A stretch of DNA of 64,000 nt, taken from contig JASANG010001350.1 in assembly GCA_030248215.1 (NCBI GenBank), positions 1 to 64,000 on the forward strand. Reading direction: 5' to 3'. Of the stretch, positions 20,811-30,454 are shown piece by piece; position 1 is the first letter of the stretch; each line of letters begins with the position of its first letter. The notes below the pieces were generated by a model. That model did no database searches. It had not been told where the DNA came from and saw only the letters and a program-made list of their open reading frames with translations. Position numbers and translations under genes: made by a program. The DNA comes from Enoplolaimus lenunculus (Eukaryota; Nematoda; Enoplea; Enoplida; Thoracostomopsidae).

Positions 20811-20975
20811 ACTGCAAAAAATGGTGAGTAAAATTGACTCTCTTCGAAATAGTCTTTTCGGGACTACACAAACTGAATCAAATTCGATTCAGCCAGCGTC
20901 AAATTCAGCTCACTGAGTCGCACGTTCGATTCTGGCGGAGTCAAAGTTAACGCAGTTTGTGTAGTCCCATAGAGC
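20811..20975. mobile_element. GAGTCA hairpin element, right end lost
   Basis: CACTGCAAAAAATGGTGAGT through CAGTTTGTGTAGTCCCATAG; the last 45 bp are missing. Confidence 0.7.
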
Positions 20976-21728
20976 TTGTAATACATATAAATATATAACC
21001 AGATAAAAGCGAGCCCAGTGAAAAGTTTCCAAGTGATTGTTGGATTAAATGAATTTTATGCTTAGAAAACTATTACTCCCCTCTATACATATGTTTGCAT
21101 GTTTGGCAAATCTTTTTGGGCGCGCTATGCCCTGGAGCCGCAAGGAGCTCCGAACCCTGCCTGAAAATAGACTAACTGGATCGACCATAACTCATTCATT
21201 TTATACGGCACTACCAAATGAAATATATATTCATGAATGCCATCTGAAGGCCTACAATCTGATATTAAATTTAAACTACCCTTCTGAGTGTTTCCGTATA
21301 AGAAACTTCAGCTTAAAATTTCTGATTGCGGGACTGGGTGGCGTCGTGGTTTAAAGCATTCATGGTTCGTTAGCATTAGGGGACATTCATAGTTGTGCCA
21401 CTGACGGATTATTGGAATCAGTATACACATTTTATTTTTATGCCACAAGTCAATTTTGGCAAAAACCAACATTTTGTACTAATGTTTTGCACTAAAACAA
21501 TGTGCAGCTTTCTCGCTCGCTTCGCTCGGGAGTTTTGCCACATTATCATACTCGTGTACTCTGCCTCTAGAAATTTCGGGATCTGCCACTGTCGACTTTA
21601 AACGATTGCTTCGGGAAAGGGGGCGTTCACGCAACAGAGGTCAGTAAAAAGGACTGCAAACACGGCTGATCCGACCCAGTGTGAGAAAATAGCAATCATT
21701 TAAAGATATACATTGAAAAGCGACATTT

Positions 21729-21730
<2 letters not shown>
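20976..21730. other. Intergenic, no supported gene
   Basis: A 101-codon plus-strand open stretch (21049-21354) matches nothing I know. A box A-like GGTGGCGTCGTGGTTTAAAG at 21338-21357 hints at a decayed tRNA-derived repeat. Confidence 0.35.

Positions 21731-21793
<63 letters not shown>
21731..21793 (+). repeat. (TA)n microsatellite
   Basis: About 31 uninterrupted TA units. Confidence 0.95.
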
Positions 21794-21798
<5 letters not shown>

Positions 21799-22487
21799 CA
21801 TAATACTGTTTTATAATAAATATATTTTGTAAATTTTGCATTTTTTCTGTTCTCAAAAAAAGAAATAAATTTAAACGGACAAATTGTAGTGAAAATGTAA
21901 TTTTTCGAGATTCACAAGACAGAAAAATTAGTGGAACATGAAACAAATGAAAATAGGGCATTGGCAAAGCATCCGAACACGGACGCAAGTTAAATACACC
22001 GAGACTTAAGTTTAGGCCATGTTCATATAATTTTTATCGAGATGCTGTTGGGGGGGGCACGGCCGGGATGGCCCCCCATGGATCCGCCATTGGCTGGGTT
22101 CTGGCACATGTTTAAAAGGAATTCTTCTTAAGCAAGCCTAATATTTAGTTTGGAAACTTGAGCGACAACTCAAAAACTCAATCTGGATTTGAACGTAATG
22201 CAACTTCTACAATATGCGTACGTACACCAGGTACCTTTTGAAGCATTATGTACTCAGAATGTTACTTCGAAATAGCAAAACATGATTTTTTGGAATCTTG
22301 AATTTAAAATATGCTAAAGTATACAAAGATACCTAGTTTTTTTGCCTTTCTGAAATTTCAATTAGAGATATATTCTCTTGTTCCTTCCTTACATACGCCC
22401 TGCGTTTTAAACAATGGTAGAGCGAAATTTACCGTTTTGTTTTAAGTTTTTTATCATAAAGTTCGGTGTCACACAAAAATTTCATTG
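21794..22487. other. Intergenic, nothing recognised
   Basis: AT-rich. The piece at 22048-22095 (G run, then CCATGGATCCGCC) is a scrap of a GGATCC-ended element. Confidence 0.4.
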
Positions 22488-22604
22488 TATACTACATTTC
22501 GCGTTAACAACGCATTCCTAATGTCGTCTCGTTTCAAAGCAAAACGAAGTTGCTGTGGATTTCCAACTCAAGAGGCACCTAATCTTAGTATTTAAATCAT
22601 CCTG

Positions 22605-22898
22605 CAAAATTGTTATTTTTGGTTCAAGTATGATTTTGGTGTATAGCAAAATTGTTATTTTTGGTTCAAGTATGATTTTGGTGTATAGCAAAATTGTTAT
22701 TTTTGGTTCAAGTATGATTTTGGTGTATAGCAAAATTGTTATTTTTGGTTCAAGTATGATTTTGGTGTATAGCAAAATTGTTATTTTTGGTTCAAGTATG
22801 ATTTTGGTGTATAGCAAAATTGTTATTTTTGGTTCAAGTATGATTTTGGTGTATAGCAAAATTGTTATTTTTGGTTCAAGTATGATTTTGGTGTATAG
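22605..22898 (+). repeat. 42-bp tandem repeat, 7 identical copies
   Basis: The unit begins AAAATTGTTATTTTTGGTTC. The copies look identical. Being 14 codons long without stops on either strand, it makes open frames both ways that I do not think are genes. Copy 2 of the duplication has a single altered unit. Confidence 0.95.
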
Positions 22899-22943
22899 CC
22901 CGCTGGACACACTAAACAACGCTTGATGGGGAATCTACTCTGC

Positions 22944-23183
22944 AAAAAAACGGTGAGTCAAATTGACTCCCTCCGAAATAGGCTTTTCCGGACTACACAA
23001 ACTGAGTCAAAATTTGACTCCGCCAGAGTCAAATTCGATTTTTTTTTGCAGTGAGCAAGGTTTGCTGAAGCCTGTAGATGTTTCAAACTAGGATTAATCG
23101 GTGGTCGAGTTTTGACTCAGTTTGTGTAGTCAGGAAAAGCCTATTTCGGGGAGAGTCAATTTGACTCACCATTTTGTGCAGTG
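22944..23183. mobile_element. GAGTCA hairpin element with an internal insert
   Basis: CTGCAAAAAAACGGTGAGTC to CACCATTTTGTGCAGTG. The centre holds a foreign stretch (GCAGTGAGCAAGGTTTGCTG and on) also found beside the element at 24950. The copy at 27985-28237 is the same. Confidence 0.65.
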
Positions 23184-23940
23184 TATACTAAATGACTCTG
23201 GATGAAGCCAGCTGAAAACATTGTACAAACTACATAAAACATAAACTATCATGTAATAGAAAACATAGATTAAGAAATGCTTCGGAATGTTATGTGTAAT
23301 CTGCATAACAATACATGCACGCTGCCCAAAATACGTATGTGGGGCGTTCCAGCTTTAATATATAGATTTAAACACTGCGCTACTTATGTTATATACATAG
23401 GGTCGGTCAATCCAGATAGTACAAGCGAAATTTATTGTGAGGACTGCCCCCAAACAAGGGTCTCTTGTGTGGTCGATTGTGTATATATAGATATATATAT
23501 ATGTTTATATATATATATATTGTAAAATATGAACAAATTTTCTACAAAATATAACATTTCAGACTACGAAAATTACAAAATTTAAATGCTAATCTTACAA
23601 AAAATATGTTATTTTCCCGTTTAAATTTGACATTCAACTTTATTCCATTGAAGTTATCACGGATGAATTGATTTTGCTACAACTTTATAAAATTCTTATT
23701 CATAAACATAATTTTTGATCAAAACAACTGACAAATGGTACAGAATTTTTAAAAAGGCTTTCAAAGTTGTAAATATTGTAACATTTTCAAGATTCAAGCT
23801 AAACCAAAATGCCGCTGTGCCGTGTATTTAAATATTGTTTGCTTTGGAATTAAAATTCAAACCTTTAAGTTTATAATATTTTGTATTTTGAACTCTTCTT
23901 CATACCCCGGTTAGCTAATTTAAATTTTAGTACACTTTGT
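23184..23940. other. Intergenic part of the duplication
   Basis: AT-rich with a short TATATA run at 23480-23520; no exon. Matches 28238-29140 apart from the insert in copy 2. Confidence 0.5.
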
Positions 23941-23956
23941 AAACTACAGGCAGTGG

Positions 23957-24142
23957 ATATTGTAGGCTCGCTTTTCAGTGGGCCTGGAAGAGAGTAAGCT
24001 TAAGCTTTCGACGAAATTTTTGCTTAGACATAGGCTTAGGTATGCGCTCATTGTTAACGCTTATGCTTGGACTTAGGCTTCGGCTTAAGCTTTAACAATA
24101 TGGTTATACTACTGTTCCGCCCAGATTTTATACATTGGTCTT
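23957..24142 (+). mobile_element. TTAGGC element, subtype A, decayed left end
   Basis: The AGAGTAAGCTTAAGCTTTCG arm, diverged TTAGGC repeats and ACTGTTCCGCCCAG end. The counterpart in copy 2 is 29158-29343. Confidence 0.65.
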
Positions 24143-24154
24143 TAAAGTTATTAA

Positions 24155-24490
24155 GGCTTAGCCTTCGGCTGTAGGCTTAGGAATAGGTTTAGACGAAGAC
24201 TTATTTAAGCTAAGCTTTACGTAAGCCTTTCGTAAAGCTGACCGCCGCCTAAACTTGTGCCTTTAGGGAAAATGTGTACAAGAGCCATACTTTGTTACCC
24301 AGCATGTTTTAATTGCAGTTTTGTTCGCAAAAAGTGTCACCACCGGTAATCTGTTCATTATCCGCTGCGCATGTCATAAAATATTCTCCTGCCTGCTGGG
24401 AGACAGGTGGACTGAGGGATCTTTGGCTTGTGCTTAGGTTTAGGGGTACGCTTACGCTTAGGTTTAGGCTCATGCTTAGGTTTTAGGCCT
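24155..24490 (+). repeat. Loose TTAGGC-like repeats
   Basis: Scattered CTTAGG words (24155-24200 and 24420-24490) without recognisable element ends; also in copy 2. Confidence 0.5.
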
Positions 24491-24813
24491 CTGTAGCAAA
24501 CATGGGTCATTGTCGATATCAAATATTCTCATATAAGTCCCCAGATTTGGCTTGTGATAAACTATTATTGAGGGTGATTTTCTGTCACCTTGATGAATTG
24601 TATGCGTCAGAAATGTATTGTTAGGTATTGGTTTAAAGTATGTATATCCGATAGCTTTATTTCAATCTCGTCCCGTTAGTTGTTAATATAACTTGCGACT
24701 GCAAATAATTGCAATTCCAACAATCTTTTAAATGCAAGTCGATTTAATGAACAATCTCCAGCCAGTGCTCAATAGTATACTGTAAAATTTGATTGTTTCC
24801 GAGCAGTTAACCA

Positions 24814-24942
24814 GAGCCCGGGCCACGGGACGCTCAGCGCCCACCAAAAACGATTTTGCCCTCCTTAGAAAATTTTCTTCCTTCCTTGTTATAAGTCATC
24901 GAAAAACCCTTGTATGCCCCTCCTGAAAAGCTGTTTAGCCTA
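24814..24942. mobile_element. hAT-like element, left part
   Basis: AGCCCGGGCCACGGGACGCT followed by CCCTCCTTAGAAAATTTTC and ATGCCCCTCCTGAAAAGC, as in the 411-573 family; the right tip is missing. Confidence 0.45.
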
Positions 24943-24949
24943 CCTCACT

Positions 24950-25115
24950 GCAAAAAAGAATGCAGAGTCAAATGGACTCTCTCCGAAATAGGCTTTTTCT
25001 GACTACACAAACTGAGTCAAAATCCGACTCCGCCAGAGTCAAATTCGGTTTTTTTGCAGTGAGCAAGGTTTGTTGAAGCCTGTAGATGTTTCAAACTAGG
25101 ATTAATAGGTTTTAA
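24950..25115. mobile_element. GAGTCA hairpin element, left arm plus foreign tail
   Basis: CACTGCAAAAAAGAATGCAG, GACTCTCTCCGAAATAGGC and a tail of GCAAGGTTTGTTGAAGCCTG shared with the insert at 23048. Confidence 0.6.
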
Positions 25116-25150
25116 AGGGTCGATTAAACTTTATTAATAACACGCGTTGG

Positions 25151-25157
25151 TTTTCAG
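25151..25157 (+). promoter_or_regulatory. Consensus TTTTCAG acceptor before the first start codon
   Basis: TTTTCAG ends 12 bp before the ATG at 25170. It is either a spliced-leader trans-splice site or the acceptor of a 5'-UTR intron. Confidence 0.5.
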
Positions 25158-25169
25158 GCAAAACTTATT

Positions 25170-25227
25170 ATGATTGTAACCACATTGCTGCTGTTTGGTT
25201 CCTTAGGCGCGGTGCTGGGTCCGCCTC
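25170..25227 (+). CDS. Signal-peptide exon of the inhibitor-like gene, upstream copy
   Basis: Encodes MIVTTLLLFGSLGAVLGPP and ends in phase 1 at donor GTGAGT. Identical in protein to the exon at 30397-30454; the two differ by two silent changes. It could serve as an alternative first exon, be a bypassed duplicate, or be an assembly duplicate. Confidence 0.6.
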
Positions 25228-25352
25228 GTGAGTAATTCGTTCAACGTCTATTTATCATTGATATAGTAGAATTAAAATTGAAATCTTTTGAATTTAAATT
25301 TGTTTTTGATTTATTTTAATATATTTAAAGTGTAGATGATACTGTTTTTGAC

Positions 25353-25612
25353 AACAGTATGCAACTGGGTACATTTTGTGTACAAAAGAATGCACTAGTG
25401 TTCTTGGTATGCACTCGACACACGTAGTGTACTTGGTATACCACATCCCACTTCCGGGACATGTACTTGACCCACCCCACTTCATTTCTAGGAGAGTCGA
25501 AATTGACGCAAACAAAAAAATCATAAATACGACTTTATTGGAGACAAAATCAATCCTTTTATACTCTGTATAGTGGGATTGGGGGACAGGTTTATTGGAT
25601 ATTCTCGTCTCC
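25353..25612. mobile_element. AAGAGTGTGCAACTGGGTAC-type element, truncated
   Basis: ACAGTATGCAACTGGGTACA and following left arm only; it runs into the odd low-complexity block. The full version is at 30575-30972. Confidence 0.6.
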
Positions 25613-27540
25613 CCCCCCCAGGCGGTAGGCGCCTTCTTGCGCGGGCCCCCCCCCATTTTTTTTTCGTCCGTGGCCGGGTCTTGTTTTTGTCTGGTGGTCC
25701 TCTTTCCGGCGGATTGTCCGCCAACAAGCAGCAAAAGACAGAAACAAGAACAAGCAAAGGACAAATCAATTCACAAATCCAAGCACAGGCAGAACAAAAC
25801 AGGCAAACCAGCAAAGCACCAAACAAACCCAAAAGCAAATTAGAATAAACAAAGAACACACGCCAAAAATAGGCAGTAATAGATAAAGCGATAAACAAGA
25901 CAACCAGAAGAAAGCAAATTTGAGACCCCAAAAAGGGATTAGAATATATTTATATATATATAAAGAAGAAGAAGCAAAATATAATCAGAAAAAAAAAAAA
26001 AAATCAAACAAAAAAGATTCCCGAATACACAATCCAGAATTTCGGAATAACTATAAAAATCAAAACATAATTGACAAAAAAACAAAAGCAAAGAAGCCAA
26101 GAAAAAAAATTCAAACAAAAAACAAAAGCAAGGATAATAAAAAAAAGAGTGAATATTAATTATTGAATTAGTATAGAAAGCAGAGGTAGCAAGAAGAAAG
26201 AGTAAATTTTATAATAGAGAAAAGACAGGAAGAGAGCTAAAAAAGCATCCCCCGTCCTTAGTCAGAAGCGAGAAGAGAGAGAAAAGAAGAGAGAAATCAT
26301 AAACACGCAACAAGAAAAAAAAGTTCCAGCAAGACCAGTAGCGCCAGAAACAACCCACAAAAATATAAAAAGCAGCGAGTTAGAGCAGAAAACAGCAATA
26401 GAAAAAACAAAATCAAACCCCCCCCCCCAGAAATAAGAAAGAAGGAAACATTAAAATTTTATTCACCCAGAAAAAAACAACAATCAAACAACAAGAAAAC
26501 GCAACCACAAAGCCCACCCCCAAACAACCAAAAACCAAAGGAAAGATCAAAGCCACCATCTCAATTAGAGCCAAAAAAAATTCAAAAACATACAAGAGCA
26601 CTACAAAAACAAAAAGAATACAAAATAAAAAACAAAAAAAACAAGAAAACCGACAACAAAAAAGACAACAACACCACGGCGACAGCACCCAGAACAAAAG
26701 CAAGAGACAAAAAAAAAAACAAAAACACAAAAAAACAACAAACACAAAAAAAAAACAAAACAAAAAACAAACCACCACACAAACCAACACAAACACAAAA
26801 AAAAAAAAACAAAAAACCCACCCCACCCAAACAACAAAAACAACAAACCCCCAAACACAAAATCCCATTAAAGATTAATTCAATTATTAGTAGTATTAAC
26901 AACTAACACAGATTGAAATAATATGGTGTAGTCACATATAGTTTGCTTGGTGGTCTCTTTGTTTTCCCTCTGGGGGGGGGTTTGTTTTATTCCTTTTTGC
27001 CTGCCCCTCGTCCCTGCGGTTTTCTCGTTTTCTCGTTTTTGTTCGTGTTTTTTTTTTGTTGTTTTTTTTTGGGTTTGGTTGGTTTGTTGTGTGTTTTTTT
27101 GCGGGTGTTTGCGCTTGCCCCCCCCAAAAATTTCCCCCCCCCCCCCGCACCAAACAAAACACACACAACAAGGAGAAAAAAAGCAAAAGAAAAGGGAGAA
27201 AAGAAGAAGAGAGAATGAAAAAGAAAAGAAAAAAAAAGAAAAAAAGAAAAGGAGGGAGTAAAGAAAGAACCACCAGAACCAGAAAAAGAAGACACACGCC
27301 ACCCCAGTCGCAGAAGCCCAACCAAAAACACCAACACAAGCAACACCAACAACCCAGCCAGCCAAAGAACGAAAAAGTCCGAGCAGAACCAGAGCCCGGG
27401 CCACGGGACGAGAAAAAAAGCACGAGACAAGTCAAACCAAACCAACAACCGACGCAACACCAACAAGGGACAGAACCCAAAAAGTGATCACAAGCCAAAT
27501 CGGGGGGGGGGGTTACGAGCATCGAAATCACATGACCATT
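25612..27540. other. Anomalous low-complexity block between the two duplicate copies
   Basis: For 1.9 kb the plus strand is almost only A and C/G homopolymer-rich sequence, with a switch to G/T-rich at 26940-27120 and back. It has runs of C at 26416 and 27117-27147, A runs throughout, and scraps of neighbouring sequence such as GAGCCCGGGCCACGGGACG at 27392. Many long open frames occur on both strands because stop codons are rare in such sequence; none looks like a gene. The texture is unlike the rest of the window and resembles the low-quality end of a long read. Confidence 0.7.
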
Positions 27541-27984
27541 GTATAGCTACATTTCGCGTTAACAACGCATGGCTCCTAATGTCGTGTACCTCGTTTCAAA
27601 CGCAAAACGAAGTTGCTGTGGATTTCCATAGAGACAAACAACAGCACGCGCCAAAAAACAGCTCCAGCAAAAAAAACACTCGCCCCACGCGGTACATAGA
27701 CTCAAGAGCGCACCTAATCAAAAAAAAAAACAAAAAAAAAAACAAAAAAACAAACAAAAAAAAAAAAAACAACCCAAAAAAAAAAAAAAAAAAAACAAAA
27801 AACAAAAAAAACACAAGGAGAGGAAAACAGAAGCAAGAGATAAATTGCCAAAACAGGTTAGTATTTAAATCATCCTGCAAAATTGTTATTAACGGCCCGG
27901 GTTTTGGTTCAAATTTTTGTATGATTTTGGTGTATAGCCCGCTAGACACACTAAACAACGCTAATAAATGATGGGGAATCTACT

Positions 27985-28237
27985 CTGCAAAAAACGGCGA
28001 GTCAAATTGAGCTACCCTCCGAAATAGGCTTTTCCGGACTAACACAAACTTAGTCAAAATTTGACTCCGCCAGAGTCAAATTCGGTTTTTTTTGCAGTGA
28101 GCAAGGTTTGCTGAAGCCTGTAGATGTTTCAAACTAGGATTAATCGGTGGTCGAGTTTTGACTCAGTTTGTGTAGTCAGGAAAAGCCTATTTCGGGGAGA
28201 GTCAATTTGACTCACCATTTTTTGCAGTGTATACTAA
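27985..28237. mobile_element. GAGTCA hairpin element with internal insert, copy 2
   Basis: Counterpart of 22944-23183. Confidence 0.65.
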
Positions 28238-29157
28238 ATGACTCTGGATGAAGCCAGCTGAAAACATTGTACAAACTACATAAAACATAAACTATCATGT
28301 AATAGAAAACATAGATTAAGAAATGCTAATGCACAACGTTCTATCCAAGAAATTCAAATCAAATCACTATAAATTTTCCATCTAAATTATACATTATATC
28401 AAGAAATTTTCCATCTAATTGGCATATGAGCGACCGGTTTAGTCTTCTCAATAATTACATTCTATCTAAACAGTCAAAACGCAATTTTCTATTTCCAGAA
28501 TTTTATGTGTAATGTACATAACGATACATGCACGCTGCCAAAAATACGTATGTGGGGCGTTCCAGCTTTAATATATAGATTTAACACTGCGCTACTTATG
28601 TCATATACATAGGGTCGGACAATCCAGATAGTACAAGCGAAATTTATTGTGAGGACTGCCCCCAAACAAGGGTCTCTTGTGTGGTCGATTGTGTATATAT
28701 AGATATATATATGTTTATATATATATTGTAAAATATGAACAAATTTTCTACAAAATATAACATTTCAGACTACGAAAATTACAAAATTTAAATGCTAATC
28801 TTACAAAAAATATGTTATTTTCCCGTTTAAATTTGACATTCAACTTTATTCCATTGAATTTATCGCGGATGAATTGATTTTGCTACAACTTTATAAAATT
28901 CTTATTCATAAACATAATTTTTGATCAAAACAACTGACAAATGGTACAGAATTTTTAAAAAGGCTTTCAAAGTTGTAAATATTGTAACATTTTCAAGATT
29001 CAAGCTAAACCAAAATGCCGCTGTGCCGTGTATTTAAATATTGTTTGCTTTGGAATTAAAATTCAAAAGTTTAAGTTTATAATATTTGGTATTTTGAACT
29101 CTTCTTCGTACCTCGGTTAGCTAATTTAAATTTTAGTACACTGTAAACTGCAGGCAG

Positions 29158-29343
29158 TGGATATTGTAGGCTCGCTTTTCAGTGGGCCTGGGAGAGAGTA
29201 AGCTTAAGCTTTCGACGAAATTTTTGCTTATACATACGCTTAGGTATGAGCTCATTCTTGCGCTTAGGCTTGGACTTAGGCTTAGGCTTAAGCTTTAACA
29301 ATATGGTTATACTACTGTTCCGCCCCGATTTTATCCATGGGTC
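29158..29343 (+). mobile_element. TTAGGC element, subtype A, copy 2
   Basis: Counterpart of 23957-24142, with cleaner TTAGGC words (CTTGGACTTAGGCTTAGGC). Confidence 0.65.
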
Positions 29344-30169
29344 TTTAAAGTTATTCAGACTTAGCCTTCTGCTGTAGGCTTAGGAATAGGTTTAGACAAA
29401 GACTTATTTAAGCTATGTCTTACGTAAGCCATTTGCTAAACCTGACCGACGCCTAAACTTGTGCCTTTAACGAAAATGTGTACAAAAGCTATATTTTGTT
29501 GCCCAGCAAATTTTAATTGCAGTTTTGTTCGCAAAAAGTGCCTTAGTACTGGTAATCTGTTCATTATCCGCTGCGCATGTCAAAAATATTCTCCTGCCTG
29601 CTGGGAGACACATGGACTGAGGGATTTAGTGCCTGGGAGTCTTTGGCTTGAGGTTATGTTTAAGGGTACGCTTTCGCGTAGGTTTTGGCCCATGTTTAGG
29701 TTTTAGGCCTCAGTAGCTAACATGGGTCATTGTCGATATCAAATATTCTCATTTAACCCCCCCCCCCCCAGATTTGGCTTGTGATAAACTATTATTGAGG
29801 ATGGTATTCTGTCACCTTGTTGAGATGTATGCGTCAGAAATGTATTGTTAGGTATTGGTTTAGACTATGTACATCCGATAGCTTTATTTCAATCTCGTCC
29901 CGTTAGTTGTTAATATAACTTGCAACTGCAAATAATTGCAATTCCAACAATCTTTTAAATGCAAGTCGATTTAATGAACAATCTCCAGCCAGTGCTCAAT
30001 AGTATACTGTAAAATTTGATTGTTTCCGAGCAGTTAACCAGAGCCCGGGCCACGGGACGCTCAGCGCCCACCAAAAACGGTTTTGCCCTCCTTAGAAAAT
30101 TTTCTTCCTTCCTTGTTATAAGTCATCGAAAAACCCTTGTATGCCCCTCCTGAAAAGCTGTTTAGCCTA

Positions 30170-30330
30170 CCTCACTGCAAAAAAGAATGCAGAGTCAAAT
30201 GGACTCTCTCCGAAATAGGCTTTTTCTGACTACACAAACTGAGTTAAAATCCGACTCCGCCAGAGTCAAATTCGGTTTTTTTGCAGTGAGCAAGGTTTGC
30301 TGAAGCCTGTAGATGTTTCAAACACAAGAT
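30170..30330. mobile_element. GAGTCA hairpin element left arm, copy 2
   Basis: Counterpart of 24950-25115. Confidence 0.6.
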
Positions 30331-30378
30331 TAATAGTTTTTAAAGGGTCGGTTAAACTATATTAATAACGCGTGTTGG

Positions 30379-30384
30379 TTTTAG
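30379..30384 (+). promoter_or_regulatory. TTTTAG acceptor before the start codon
   Basis: TTTTAG ends 12 bp before the ATG at 30397, the same layout as at 25151. A spliced-leader site is the likely reading in a nematode. Confidence 0.5.
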
Positions 30385-30396
30385 GCAAAACTTATT

Positions 30397-30454
30397 ATGA
30401 TTGTAACAACATTGCTGCTGTTTGGTTCCTTAGGAGCGGTGCTGGGTCCGCCTC
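30397..30454 (+). CDS. Inhibitor-like gene, exon 1 (signal peptide)
   Basis: MIVTTLLLFGSLGAVLGPP, a short secretory leader with likely cleavage near VLG. Ends in phase 1 at GTGAGT. Confidence 0.75.

Larger units (their letters stand above)
22488..25612 (+). repeat. Segmental duplication, copy 1
   Basis: From ACATTTCGCGTTAACAACGC to the TTATTGGATATTC region, this stretch reappears at 27549-30848 in the same order and strand. It includes a TTAGGC element, two hairpin-element pieces, a hAT-like scrap and a signal-peptide exon. Copies are nearly identical but differ by indels: copy 1 alone has the seven 42-bp repeats, copy 2 alone an insert near 28330-28500. The right end breaks off in low-complexity sequence. 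Confidence 0.8.

Noticed and set aside
21049-21354. Plus-strand 101-codon open frame
   Set aside because: No family resemblance, no splice signals, and the end overlaps a box A-like repeat.
22518-22926. Open frames of 123 and 133 codons on opposite strands
   Set aside because: Both result from the stop-free 42-bp tandem repeat; no splice sites or homology.
26413-27531. Long open frames (up to 199 codons) on both strands
   Set aside because: They lie in two-letter, homopolymer-rich sequence where stops are rare; the products are runs of Phe/Cys/Leu or Lys/Gln/Pro with no domain.
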